Part shown: positions 24,366-32,935 of the stretch, piece by piece
Numbering within the stretch: position 1 is the stretch's first letter
Layout of the letters: each line of letters begins with the position of its first letter
NCBI GenBank assembly: GCA_016926805.1
Contig: JAFGNV010000217.1
Coordinates: 1-64,000, forward strand
Reading direction: 5' to 3'
Source of the DNA: Anaerolineae bacterium
GTDB taxonomy: Bacteria; Chloroflexota; Anaerolineae; 4572-78; J111
DNA length: 64,000 nt
Program-made: the position numbers and the translations under genes
The notes under the pieces: model-generated
The model's database searches: none
Seen by the model: the letters and a program-made list of their open reading frames with translations, nothing else
Told to the model about the DNA's origin: nothing

Positions 24366-26471
24366 CTACTGCCCCGATCTCACTTCGGGAAAAATTCCCG
24401 CGGCCACGTAGGGTCGGCCAGGGTTAGCGGCATAAAATTCCAGCCAGGTAGCCACGTTTTCGGCGGTGGCCTGGATGCGGGGAATGTGGTGCGGGTCAAA
24501 GGCAGCGACATGGGGGGAGGGGGCGGTCCGATCGCTGTTGGTGGCCACGGCGTAGTAATTGCTGAACAAGTTATTGTAGAAGCCGCGCCGGATGCGATTT
24601 TCTACCCGGGGCGGGGTGTCCAGTGGGAAGGCCAGCGAGTCGACCCGGTAGGCGGGAATGGTCGTTTCCAGCAAGGTTTTGCTGTCTTCCAATTGGCGGC
24701 GCAGCGCTTCGTAGGGGGCGGTTGACAGATGGGGGCCGTTGGCATAAAGGCCAACTTCCATACCCCCATCGACCAACGTTTGCAATTTTTGAGCGGCCCA
24801 TTCCGGTTGGCCAAACAACTGATCAGCGGGGTCATCGGCCTGGGTTTGGACAAAAAAGGTGGCCCGCAAAGGCCAGTCTGCCGGATGTTGCCGGTGGAAC
24901 TCATCCAGCACCCCCACCGCCGAATTGGGGTCGAGGCTGCCGTCGTCCCGCTGCCGGTATTGGCTGAGATGCGAACCGTCAAAGGTCAGCGCCACCGGGC
25001 GTTTGCCTGCCGGCACGTAGAAGAGGTTTTGTTGTAGCAGGGCATCGGCCTGGAGCGGCGGCAGGTCATAATGCCGAAGGCGGTCGGCAATGTCGCGGCG
25101 GAAATTCCAGTTACCCACGGCCAGATCGCGCAGGTTGACCGGGTAGTATCCGGCAGCCCACAGTTGTTCCAGGTCGCGGCGGAAACTGGCCAGATTGCGG
25201 GTTTCCTCTGTTTCGGCCTCGTCGGTGGTGAAGTTCTGGTAACGCAACACCATCACGTCGCCATTCTCATTGGGCGGGTAGAGCATATTGCTGCTGACCA
25301 GGGCCTCCGGCGTATATTTGACCCGCGGGTCCCACAGCAGCCAACCGCCGCCGCCGGTATCGTAGCTGGCAAACATCTGCTCTCGCACTTCGTCGGGCGT
25401 AAAAATGCGGCGGTCGAAGCCGTAATCGGGAAAGTCCTGGAGCCAGGGCCGGACAATGAGGTTGGGATTGGTGGCTTTGACCCGGCCCATAACCCGGATC
25501 ATACTTTCGTACACAATCTCGTAGGGATAATCCACGGCAAACTCGTAACCGGGCATCCCATCCAGGCCGTGATCAAAGGTGGAGGGATAGAGCATGGGCG
25601 ACAGCACGTCAAGATACGGCGCCATCTGGGCCAAATCCTGGCCAATACGAAAATCGCCTTTGTGCCAGGTGGTGTAACCAAATACGTCCACGGCCAGTTT
25701 GACCGGATACGGGGCCAGGGCGGCGTCGGCTTTGGCCAGAAACCCGTTGATGGCCTGGGTGCGGGCGGCGGGCGTGTCGGCGGGCTGCGAGTAAACAATG
25801 CTGCCAATAGAACCGTCGGTGGGAAAGCGGACGTAATCAAACTGAATCTCGTCAAAACCGCGTTGAGCCGCCTCCACGGCCAGGGCAATATTGTAATCCC
25901 ACACTTCTTCGTGAAACGCCTCGGTCCAGGGCAACTTTTCCCGGTCGAGCCACAACTGGCCGCTGGCGTCTTTTACTGCCCACTCGGGATGGGCGCGAGC
26001 CATGTAGTTGTCTTTAAACACCACAATGCGGGCAATGGCGTAAATGTTATGGTCGTCAAAGTACTGCCTGAGGGCAGGCCAATCCTGGATGGTTGGCGCT
26101 TCATTGGCCCCAATGGCCGTGGCCGTTATCACGTCGCTTTGGTAGGCCAGCAAGCCCAAATCGCCCTTGATGTCGATGACCACGGCGTTGAGTTCGGTAG
26201 TTTCAATCAAGCCAAAAGCGTGAGAGCGCAGGCCCTCGTGGCCTACGGCGTGGTAAGTGAGGTACAAGCCTTTGATGTAGGTAGGGGCCATTTCTGTTTC
26301 GGTGATGCCTGTGGTGGAGGTGAGGGCCATGGTCGCGCCCGCCGGATTGGCTTCCGGCACACCCGCCAGCAGGGAGGTGTTGGCCGAGATAGGTTGCGAC
26401 CAGGTTAGCGCCAGCACACCTAAAAACAGAGGACTGAGGGCAACAATGATGTGTCGAGTAATGGTTGACAT
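24366..26471 (-). CDS. Secreted DUF4015 glycoside hydrolase-like plus polysaccharide deacetylase-like protein
   Basis: A 701-residue exported protein with an N-terminal signal (MSTITRHIIVALSPLFLGVL). Residues about 65-400 match the putative glycosyl hydrolase family DUF4015: YIKGLYLTYHAVG, AVVIDIKGDLGLLAYQSDV, GFDEIQFDYVRFPTDG and DVLSPMLYPSTF, the last two with TIM-barrel acidic residues. The C-terminal 250 residues resemble a NodB fold (RPVALTFDGSHLS, LRATFFVQTQ, MEVGLYANGPHLS). However, the usual His-x3-His metal motif appears as NGPHLS, so deacetylase activity is doubtful. Probably acts on exported polysaccharide or wall glycan. It stands alone, with no clear operon partner. Confidence 0.82.
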   Translation of the reverse strand: MSTITRHIIVALSPLFLGVLALTWSQPISANTSLLAGVPEANPAGATMALTSTTGITETEMAPTYIKGLYLTYHAVGHEGLRSHAFGLIETTELNAVVIDIKGDLGLLAYQSDVITATAIGANEAPTIQDWPALRQYFDDHNIYAIARIVVFKDNYMARAHPEWAVKDASGQLWLDREKLPWTEAFHEEVWDYNIALAVEAAQRGFDEIQFDYVRFPTDGSIGSIVYSQPADTPAARTQAINGFLAKADAALAPYPVKLAVDVFGYTTWHKGDFRIGQDLAQMAPYLDVLSPMLYPSTFDHGLDGMPGYEFAVDYPYEIVYESMIRVMGRVKATNPNLIVRPWLQDFPDYGFDRRIFTPDEVREQMFASYDTGGGGWLLWDPRVKYTPEALVSSNMLYPPNENGDVMVLRYQNFTTDEAETEETRNLASFRRDLEQLWAAGYYPVNLRDLAVGNWNFRRDIADRLRHYDLPPLQADALLQQNLFYVPAGKRPVALTFDGSHLSQYRQRDDGSLDPNSAVGVLDEFHRQHPADWPLRATFFVQTQADDPADQLFGQPEWAAQKLQTLVDGGMEVGLYANGPHLSTAPYEALRRQLEDSKTLLETTIPAYRVDSLAFPLDTPPRVENRIRRGFYNNLFSNYYAVATNSDRTAPSPHVAAFDPHHIPRIQATAENVATWLEFYAANPGRPYVAAGIFPEVRSGQ

Positions 26472-26792
26472 AGACGCCTTTCTGGAACGAGCTGTTGTCC
26501 AAAAAATGGGGCAAAATTACCCTTTTGCCCTCTGCAAACCTGATCGCTGTATGGTTGGGGTTGATTTACAGGATCGACATATTATACTTACAAACGGCCA
26601 AAAACCTTTGCTGATGATTGTACCAGATATTGGCTTGTTGCCAATTGCGAGCTGTCGGCGTGGTGTAACCGTCAGGATTCCGTCAGAAATGCGACGTGAA
26701 AGGTCATGCATTTTTTGGCAAATTGTGGTACGATGAGGGGCGTTGTAAGCCTCAAGTAGCTCAAGGATTTGGGAACAACGGCGTATAATCTC
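26472..26792. other. Gene-free divergent intergenic region
   Basis: Lies between the exported hydrolase-like gene (minus) and the ECF sigma gene (plus). A TATAAT on the minus strand (26581-26586) and one on plus (26784-26789) are the only clear promoter parts; good -35 boxes are lacking, as expected if an alternative sigma factor is used. I see no repeat or RNA. Confidence 0.4.
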
Positions 26793-27431
26793 ATGTCAAA
26801 TGAAAAACCTTCCGGAAGGGATATGCTTGAGCAGGCCCTGGAGTTGGCCCTGGTGCAGCGCTGGCAGGCGGGTGATGCCGATGCCTTTGAGCAGTTGTAC
26901 ACCCGCCATGCTACGGCCATTTATCGGCTGGGCTGGGCCATTTTGCAGCAGACCCAGGCGGCGGAGGATGTGGTGCAGGAAACGTTTTTGCGGGCCTACA
27001 GAGCAAGGCAGCGGTTTGACCCCGCCCGGGCCAGTTTTGGCACCTGGCTTTACCAGATTGCCCTGAATTACTGCCGTAGTTTTCTGCGCCGCAAACGCCT
27101 GCTCACCGTGCCCTGGTCGCAGCCAACCGGTGAGCCGCTCGAAATGCCCGATTCCACGCGGCCCGGCCCGGAGACCAGCCTGCTGCGGGGCGAGTATCGT
27201 CGCCTGCTCTGGGAGGCGGTGCAGAATCTGAGCGATCCCTTACGCGAGGTGATTACCTTGCATTACTACATGGAACTGCCCGCGGTGGAAATTGCAGTTA
27301 TGCTTAATTGCCCTGAAGGAACCATTTATTCCCGGTTGCATAACGCGCGTCGCCGCCTGGCCAATGCGTTGGCCGAACAGGGCATCACCGCAACTGAGAT
27401 ACTTGAGGCTCAAAATGCGCCCCAAACTTAG
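26793..27431 (+). CDS. ECF-family RNA polymerase sigma factor
   Basis: A 212-residue sigma factor. Region 2 reads DADAFEQLYTRHATAIYRLG and QAAEDVVQETFLRAYRA with FGTWLYQIALNYCRSFLRR. Region 4 reads LSDPLREVITLHYYMELP and CPEGTIYSRLHNARRRL, the -35 recognition helix. The ATG at 26793 is only 3 bases after a TATAAT, so an in-frame ATG at 26823 behind GGAAGGG may be the true start. The downstream anti-sigma gene begins 17 bases inside this gene's 3' end. The pair is a classic ECF sigma/anti-sigma unit and probably controls its own transcription. Confidence 0.92.
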   Translation: MSNEKPSGRDMLEQALELALVQRWQAGDADAFEQLYTRHATAIYRLGWAILQQTQAAEDVVQETFLRAYRARQRFDPARASFGTWLYQIALNYCRSFLRRKRLLTVPWSQPTGEPLEMPDSTRPGPETSLLRGEYRRLLWEAVQNLSDPLREVITLHYYMELPAVEIAVMLNCPEGTIYSRLHNARRRLANALAEQGITATEILEAQNAPQT

Positions 27432-28953
27432 GCACGTTACCCCACAACTGGAAGCCTATCTTGACGACCAACTCCTGCCGCAAGAACGTCGCCGGGTGGA
27501 GGAACACCTGGCCGAGTGTCCTCACTGTGCGCAACGCTTTTTTGACGCCCAACGGGTGAAGTCCGAGTTGGGGCTGGTGCTGAAGACGGTTTTGGGGCAA
27601 CCCATTCCCTCGCCCACTTTGCGCCCCCGTGTTCGTGAAACCCTGGAAGTTGCCAACACCCCTCGACGTTTTGTTTTTCCCTGGGCCGCTTCGGGCCGGG
27701 TGCTCAACGCCGTGGGAACGATGGCCATTATCGCCCTGCTCGCTTTTGGCGTATTTGGGGTTATTCGAGGTCAACTACCCGTAACCGACAAGCTCTCGCC
27801 CGCCGTTCAGTCACTGCGGCCTGGTAGTGGTAGTGAAGACATTTCTGCGGCCGCCCAAACGCCGTCTCTTACCCCGGCCCCTTTGCTCCAGATTACGCCG
27901 ATGCCTGTTTTTGAATTATCGTCTTTGGGCGACACGTTACCCAGGTTCCCTTTACCGCCGGTTCCGGCAGGAACCGAACAGGCCACAATTTTGCGTTCTC
28001 CCGCCGCGCCAGATAAAGCGATGGAAGAGAAGGAATTGCCCCGGCAGGAGTCTCAAGAAGCTGTACCCGGCCCGCAACTTGCCGGACCAGAGCCGCCCGA
28101 CGGTATGATTGCTTTCTCCATTTTTAATGCCGCCCCCGACCGCCAATTCTACGAAACCCATCTCATTCGGCCCAATGGCAGTAATCATCTTATCTTCCCG
28201 CTAGGGGGGGTGTCGGAACCGGCGTTGAGCGCCGATGGTCAACAGTTGGCCTACCGGGCCTGGAGCGAGCCGACCAGTCCCCGCTCGCTGTTGAGCAGCA
28301 ATCTGGAAGGCGTTCCTCCGCATCGCGTGGGCGGGTTTTGGGAAGACGCCCAGCCCGACTGGTCGCCCACCGAATATCGCCTCATCTTTGCCTCCCAACG
28401 TGAGATTGACCGTCGCTGGCGGCTCTACACCAGTTGGGGCGACGGCACCAACGAGATCGATCTTCGTCGCGAAGGCCGGTCGCCCACATTTGCCCCCGAT
28501 GGTTACCGTTTTGCCTTTGAAAGCTGCGACGAAACCGGCAATCGCTGCGGCCTGTGGCTGGGTGATCTGGAAAACAGCGAGTACGACTCGTATCCGTTTT
28601 TGGCAGACCCGCTGGCCCGGTCGCCGGATTGGTCGCCGGTGGGTGAGCAGATTGCCTACATGGCCAATCCCGGCGATAATTGGGACCTGTACCTGGTTGA
28701 GAATGACGGCAGCAATGTTCGCCGTCTGACCACTCACCTGGCTGTCGATGGCCTGCCCGCCTGGTCGCCTGACGGGGCGTGGTTGGTCTTTCTCTCCAAT
28801 CGGGGCGGTGAGTGGGGTATCTGGCTGCTCCACGTCGAAACAGGCCACACCCGCCAGATTACCAGTTTACCCGGCGCGTCCTTTACCCCACCCGAACGTT
28901 CCCCCTACGGCCAGCGCAACTGGTGGGACGAGCAGTTGAGTTGGAGTTGGTGA
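27415..28953 (+). CDS. Membrane anti-sigma factor with extracytoplasmic TolB-like propeller
   Basis: A 512-residue protein starting MRPKLRHVTPQLEAYLDDQL, inside the end of the sigma gene. The N-terminal 50 residues form a zinc-finger anti-sigma domain (VEEHLAECPHCAQRFFDAQ). One membrane helix follows near 100-122 (AVGTMAIIALLAFGVFGVIR). The outside part, after a Pro-rich linker, is a TolB/PD40-type propeller: SADGQQLAYRAWS, DWSPTEYRLIFASQ, FAPDGYRFAFES, DWSPVGEQIAYMANPGDNWD and WSPDGAWLVFLSNRG. This architecture suggests that a ligand or wall cue sensed by the propeller controls release of the sigma factor. TolB blades on an anti-sigma factor are uncommon in my experience. Confidence 0.88.
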   Translation: MRPKLRHVTPQLEAYLDDQLLPQERRRVEEHLAECPHCAQRFFDAQRVKSELGLVLKTVLGQPIPSPTLRPRVRETLEVANTPRRFVFPWAASGRVLNAVGTMAIIALLAFGVFGVIRGQLPVTDKLSPAVQSLRPGSGSEDISAAAQTPSLTPAPLLQITPMPVFELSSLGDTLPRFPLPPVPAGTEQATILRSPAAPDKAMEEKELPRQESQEAVPGPQLAGPEPPDGMIAFSIFNAAPDRQFYETHLIRPNGSNHLIFPLGGVSEPALSADGQQLAYRAWSEPTSPRSLLSSNLEGVPPHRVGGFWEDAQPDWSPTEYRLIFASQREIDRRWRLYTSWGDGTNEIDLRREGRSPTFAPDGYRFAFESCDETGNRCGLWLGDLENSEYDSYPFLADPLARSPDWSPVGEQIAYMANPGDNWDLYLVENDGSNVRRLTTHLAVDGLPAWSPDGAWLVFLSNRGGEWGIWLLHVETGHTRQITSLPGASFTPPERSPYGQRNWWDEQLSWSW

Positions 28954-28956
28954 ACG

Positions 28957-29664
28957 TTATGAAATTGTCGGCCAAATGATGTGCCAGATCAGATAGTTGG
29001 CCAGACGCCATACCACCGGAGCCAGAAAACCATACTTTCTAAAAAAGTAGAGCGGAGTCAGGTTGGCGGCAAAGATGTAACCAAAGAGAATAGTGGCCAA
29101 CAAAGCATTGGAAAGAATCCCCATCTGATACATCCCCATCGTCTGAGCAACCGGTTCCAGCAAAGATAGTAAAATCGCCATAATCCAGAAGACTTGCTCC
29201 TGCCACTTACCTTTCAGGAGTACTCCGGTGATGAACCACATCAGGAGGGCCATCGGAATGAGATGGTAGAGAATTTCCATCAAAATTCCGCCACTAAGGT
29301 ATACCGGAATGGAGAGTGGAAAGCCAACCATTGGGATTTCCAGCCCCAGCATCAGCGACACCAGCCCGATCTGCATGATGCCAAACGCGGCTCCAACCAT
29401 AATCGGGATAATGAGACGTTGCCGGTTCGATACGGTTGGATCCCACAGCTCGCAAAAACCTGCCTTGGGCGCCAGCTTGAGCGCGACCGCGCCCAAACCG
29501 GTAATCAGGATGATCCCAAACCAGGAATTGACCCCTTGCCGGACGATGGGGTCATCCAGTTGGGCCAGGGTCCAGATCACCTTTGATAGGACAATAATCG
29601 CTATCAATCCCAAAAATATTTGGGCGGACAACAAGGGGCGGTTCGCATTTTTCAAAGAGTACAT
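28957..29664 (-). CDS. Multi-pass membrane protein, possibly CPBP-like
   Basis: A 235-residue protein with about seven hydrophobic helices (SAQIFLGLIAIIVLSKVIW, GIILITGLGAVALKL, WIMAILLSLLEPVAQ). GGILMEILYHLIP and, near the C-terminus, FRKYGFLAPVVWRLANYLIW are arranged like the motifs of CPBP/CAAX-protease-like membrane proteins, but the canonical EExxxR motif is not present, so protease activity is doubtful. AAAGGAAG precedes the ATG. Its stop meets the stop of the anti-sigma gene head-on, 3 bases apart. Function unknown. Confidence 0.65.
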   Translation of the reverse strand: MYSLKNANRPLLSAQIFLGLIAIIVLSKVIWTLAQLDDPIVRQGVNSWFGIILITGLGAVALKLAPKAGFCELWDPTVSNRQRLIIPIMVGAAFGIMQIGLVSLMLGLEIPMVGFPLSIPVYLSGGILMEILYHLIPMALLMWFITGVLLKGKWQEQVFWIMAILLSLLEPVAQTMGMYQMGILSNALLATILFGYIFAANLTPLYFFRKYGFLAPVVWRLANYLIWHIIWPTIS

Positions 29665-29728
29665 CGTCAGCTTCCTTTCTGATTTAATCTGAATGGTTCG
29701 TAGGGTTTCTGATCCTTATCATAAATCA

Positions 29729-29766
29729 AAAGCTCCCCGGCGACATCGGCCAACCAGGGAGTTTTG
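29729..29766 (-). terminator. Terminator of the two-component operon
   Basis: CTCCCcGG and CCaGGGAG pair across a 14-base loop; on the minus strand the stem is followed by TTTTGATTTATG. It lies about 70 bases past the response regulator stop. Confidence 0.6.
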
Positions 29767-29835
29767 TATCTGGTCAGGTGGGTAGGAATTTTTACCTGGC
29801 TATCTGACTAGGCCGGGTCGGTTGGGTTGGAGAAT

Positions 29836-30483
29836 TTAGGGGATGAGCTGGTGCTGTACGGCCAGCGCCACGGCCTCGGTGCGGCTGGCGACCCCCAGCT
29901 TGGACAGAATACTGCTCACATGAAACTTGGCCGTTGAAGGACTAATCACCAGTCGCTCGGCGATTTGGCGGTTGTTCAACCCTGCTACCATCAGGGCCAG
30001 AACTTCGCGCTCGCGATTGGTCAGGTCTTGGCCAATTTTGCGGAGGGGCAGGCTGGCTGCCGCGTGGACCAACGCCTGGACAGCTTCGGGGGCCAGGGTG
30101 GATTGTCCGGCGTGGGCCGCCCGAATGGCCGTGGCCAATTCATCTGCCGACACATTTTTGAGTAGATAACTGATCGCCCCGGCCTGCAAGGCTCGCTGAA
30201 CCAACCCCTCTTCCCGAAAGCTGGTCAGAGCGACAACCTGTACCCGGGGATACTGTTGACGAATAGCGCGGGTAGTTTCGGCCCCGTCCAGACCGGGCAT
30301 GACCAGATCCATCAAAACCACGTCCGGGGTGGTCTGCCCGCATAGCCGTATGGCTTCCTCCCCATCGCCGGCCTCGCCGACCAGTTCCAGGTCATCAAAA
30401 GCCAGCAAAAATGCAGCCAGGCCGCTGCGCACCACGGCGTGGTCGTCAACCAGCATCACCCGGATAGACGTTGTTTGCTTCAT
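29836..30483 (-). CDS. NarL/FixJ-family response regulator
   Basis: A 215-residue regulator. The start MKQTTSIRVMLVDDH has AAAGGAA upstream; a longer frame exists but lacks a ribosome site. The receiver has paired acids DD at 13-14, phosphoacceptor Asp59 (VVLMDLVMPG), and a Lys in the last strand (YLLKNVSADE). The C-terminal LuxR-type HTH is LTNREREVLALMVAGLNNRQ and STAKFHVSSILSKLGV. It is the cognate partner of the sensor kinase upstream and probably activates target promoters as a phosphorylated dimer. Targets unknown. A 130-base gap with a strong inverted repeat separates it from the kinase gene. Confidence 0.93.
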   Translation of the reverse strand: MKQTTSIRVMLVDDHAVVRSGLAAFLLAFDDLELVGEAGDGEEAIRLCGQTTPDVVLMDLVMPGLDGAETTRAIRQQYPRVQVVALTSFREEGLVQRALQAGAISYLLKNVSADELATAIRAAHAGQSTLAPEAVQALVHAAASLPLRKIGQDLTNREREVLALMVAGLNNRQIAERLVISPSTAKFHVSSILSKLGVASRTEAVALAVQHQLIP

Positions 30484-30537
30484 AAGTATTCCTTTCGTGT
30501 CTGCGAAATCCAAAATTGGTGGGTAGTGGTAACAGAG

Positions 30538-30586
30538 TAAGTGATGGAGTTGCAAGGCTAGCTTTGCACTTCCCATCCATCACTTA
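30538..30586. promoter_or_regulatory. Inverted repeat between kinase and regulator genes
   Basis: Perfect 11-bp arms TAAGTGATGGA and TCCATCACTTA enclose a second palindrome (TTGCAAGGCTAGCTTTGCA). It may be an operator for the response regulator or an RNA hairpin that separates expression of the two genes. Confidence 0.45.
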
Positions 30587-30612
30587 CAGATTAACCATTA
30601 CCAATTGACAAT

Positions 30613-32808
30613 TCATCGCTTACTCCAGGTAACAATAACCTGGGTCCCCTCTCCCGCTTGACTTTCAATTTTCAGTATTGCACCGATAGATTCGGCCCGT
30701 TCATGCATGATGCCCAAACCCAGATGGTCGGGGGGAATGGCGGCGGGATCAAAACCGCATCCATTATCACAAATCTGTAACACAATTTCGTCTGGCTGAC
30801 CGCTGAGGTTCACTTGCACCTGATTAGCCCTGGCGTGTCTGGCCGCGTTGTTCAACGCTTCTTGGGCAATGCGGTACAGGGCAGTTTTTACTTCAGATAG
30901 TGGGTTACACTCGTCCTCTACGGCCACGTTGACCCGAACCCGCGCCCACCCGGTGACGGACTCAGCCAGTTGGCGTAGCAAATCGGCCAGGGGGGTATCG
31001 GCCAGAGCAGTGGGGCGGAGTTCCAGCAGCAAGGTGCGCATTTCGGCCAGCGCGCCGCGCGTTAGTTCGCGTAGTTCTTGCAAGCGTCGCTGACCTTCCG
31101 CCGGATTTTGCTCCCACAAACGTGGCAGCACCTCGGCAATCAAGCTGGTCGAAAAGAGGGTCTGACTGACCGAGTCGTGTAAGTCGCGGGCCAGGCGATT
31201 GCGTTCGGCCTGGACGGCAGTGATTTCGGCTTGCCGGTAGAGTCGGGCGTTTTCCACAGCCACGCCCAATTGATCGGCAATTGACTCAAAGAGAGCCTGT
31301 TGCTCGGGGCTGAATTTGTTACCGGCCGATCCAAGGATGCCCAAAATGCCTAACATCCGTCCCCGTACCCGGAGCGGCAACCAAACACTGGGTTCGGCCA
31401 CACCAAATTCAGAATTAGGGGTGCCATAGAGCGTTTTGTTACTGATGATGACTTGTTGGCCGATTTTGGTCATTTGGGCCAGATCTTCCGAAAAAACATC
31501 GTGCTCTGGCCGGATGGCTCGTGGCACCAATTCCCCCGAAGCATCGTCGAGCAGCATTACCCCGATCCGTGAGGCTGCAACCAGTTCGACCAGTCGGTCA
31601 AGCGTGCTGTTTAGCATCTCGTCCAGATCCAACGAACTGCTGGCGGCAGCAGCAATGGCATTGAGGGTGGCCAATTCCCGCGTGCGGTCGGCGACGCGCT
31701 GTTCCAGCAAAGTGTACGACTCCTGCAATTGCGCCGACATCCGATTGAACTGTTCGGCCAGCTCTTCAATTTCGTCGCCGGTGGAGGCGGTGATTTGCTG
31801 TTCAAAATGTCCGTCGGCCATGTTTTGCGCCGCCCCAATCAACTCCTGGATCGGTTGGATGATGCGTCGAACGCCGACGGTCACTACCAGCGCCGGCACC
31901 AGTACACCCAAGGCCAGTAAAGCTAGGAGTAAATATTGATAGCTCAGACTGGGACGGATGAGGTTGGTCCAGTTCTGTTCTTTGACCAGGCGCCAAGAAA
32001 CGGTCCCCGGCACTGGCGCGTAGCTGACTACCACTCTGCCCGACTCCCTATCAAATAGGCCGGTATTGGTTGGCCCCTTGAAGAGCTGCGGTAGGTACGC
32101 CTTGCCGGAAAAGTCGGACCCTATTTGCTGAGGGTCCGGGTGAAAGATAACCCGATTGTGACTATCCAGAATGTAAATTGAATCCCCCAGGCCGCGTTGG
32201 ACCAGGATGTGGTATAACCCGCTGGTGAGAGGCGAGTCGATTTGGAACAGCAAAACCATCGCCCCCACAAATTCTCCCCGCTCAGATAGCATCGCCAAAG
32301 CCAGGGGTACTACCAATTGTCCATGCGGACCATCGGGGACGGTATCGGTAAATTCGGCCTGACCGGGGGAACGTTTGGCCTGTTGAAAATAGCTCCGGTC
32401 CGACCAATCTTGCCCCATGATGTCTGGTCGTTCTGGAGCCACGGTAACTACCTTGCCTGCGGTGTCGAGAAAAACAATGCCCCCATCAAAGAGGGAAAGT
32501 GATTCTTCTTGAGTCAGGATGAGGGCGGCCCGTTTGGACAGAGGGGCGGCTTTGTTGGTATCGACATTGAGCGTGAGCGAGAGGATGACGGGGTTGACCC
32601 ATTCGGTGATGGCCTGGGTCACCTGGCTGGCTTTGGCCTGGGTAAGTTCCTGATCTTGCGCCATTACCAGTTGAGCCGTGACCTGCTGGTAAGCGTAAAA
32701 CGTAAACCAGGCCACCGCAGCCAGAATGATGACCGTGGGAACAAATGACCAGGCAATGATTTTGGTGCGGAGGGTGCTTCGTTGCTTATTTTTTGTCTGT
32801 ACTTTCAT
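30613..32808 (-). CDS. Membrane sensor histidine kinase (Cache, HAMP, GAF, HisKA_3)
   Basis: A 731-residue sensor. It has a membrane helix near 18-40 (IIAWSFVPTVIILAAVAWF), an extracellular Cache-like domain (about 45-280, with RSYFQQAKRSPGQ and ILDSHNRVIFHPD), a second helix (LLLALLALGVLVPALVVTV), then HAMP (IIQPIQELIGAAQNMADG), a GAF domain (about 400-530), HisKA_3 with ERNRLARDLHDSVSQTLF, and an ATPase with CDNGCGFDP and HLGLGIMHERA. Cache domains bind small ligands outside the cell. It phosphorylates the NarL-type regulator downstream. The start at 32808 follows TATAAT by 18 bases; upstream in-frame TTG is less likely. Confidence 0.92.
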   Translation of the reverse strand: MKVQTKNKQRSTLRTKIIAWSFVPTVIILAAVAWFTFYAYQQVTAQLVMAQDQELTQAKASQVTQAITEWVNPVILSLTLNVDTNKAAPLSKRAALILTQEESLSLFDGGIVFLDTAGKVVTVAPERPDIMGQDWSDRSYFQQAKRSPGQAEFTDTVPDGPHGQLVVPLALAMLSERGEFVGAMVLLFQIDSPLTSGLYHILVQRGLGDSIYILDSHNRVIFHPDPQQIGSDFSGKAYLPQLFKGPTNTGLFDRESGRVVVSYAPVPGTVSWRLVKEQNWTNLIRPSLSYQYLLLALLALGVLVPALVVTVGVRRIIQPIQELIGAAQNMADGHFEQQITASTGDEIEELAEQFNRMSAQLQESYTLLEQRVADRTRELATLNAIAAAASSSLDLDEMLNSTLDRLVELVAASRIGVMLLDDASGELVPRAIRPEHDVFSEDLAQMTKIGQQVIISNKTLYGTPNSEFGVAEPSVWLPLRVRGRMLGILGILGSAGNKFSPEQQALFESIADQLGVAVENARLYRQAEITAVQAERNRLARDLHDSVSQTLFSTSLIAEVLPRLWEQNPAEGQRRLQELRELTRGALAEMRTLLLELRPTALADTPLADLLRQLAESVTGWARVRVNVAVEDECNPLSEVKTALYRIAQEALNNAARHARANQVQVNLSGQPDEIVLQICDNGCGFDPAAIPPDHLGLGIMHERAESIGAILKIESQAGEGTQVIVTWSKR

Positions 32809-32825
32809 TACCAACGCCTGTCCCA

Positions 32826-32854
32826 ATTATACGGGTATCCTTGAGTTTTGCCAG
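32826..32854 (-). promoter_or_regulatory. Promoter of the sensor kinase gene
   Basis: Minus-strand CTGGCA, 17-bp spacer, TATAAT. The expected start site is about 10 bases before the ATG at 32808. Confidence 0.5.
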
Positions 32855-32882
32855 TTAGCCAGTCAATCAGCCGGCAACAAAA

Positions 32883-32911
32883 AAGGACATAATCCTGTCG
32901 ATTACGTCCTT
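32883..32911 (-). terminator. mrp terminator
   Basis: AAGGACATAATC and GATTACGTCCTT pair (one mismatch) around CTGTC; on the minus strand the stem runs into TTTTTTGTTG. It lies just past the mrp stop. Confidence 0.8.
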
Positions 32912-32935
32912 GGGTTAGTTCTTGAATCTCAGTTT

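Noticed and set aside
25071-26408. Plus-strand 445-codon frame opposite the DUF4015 gene
   Set aside because: Antisense shadow; the minus-strand protein has a signal peptide and clear family motifs.
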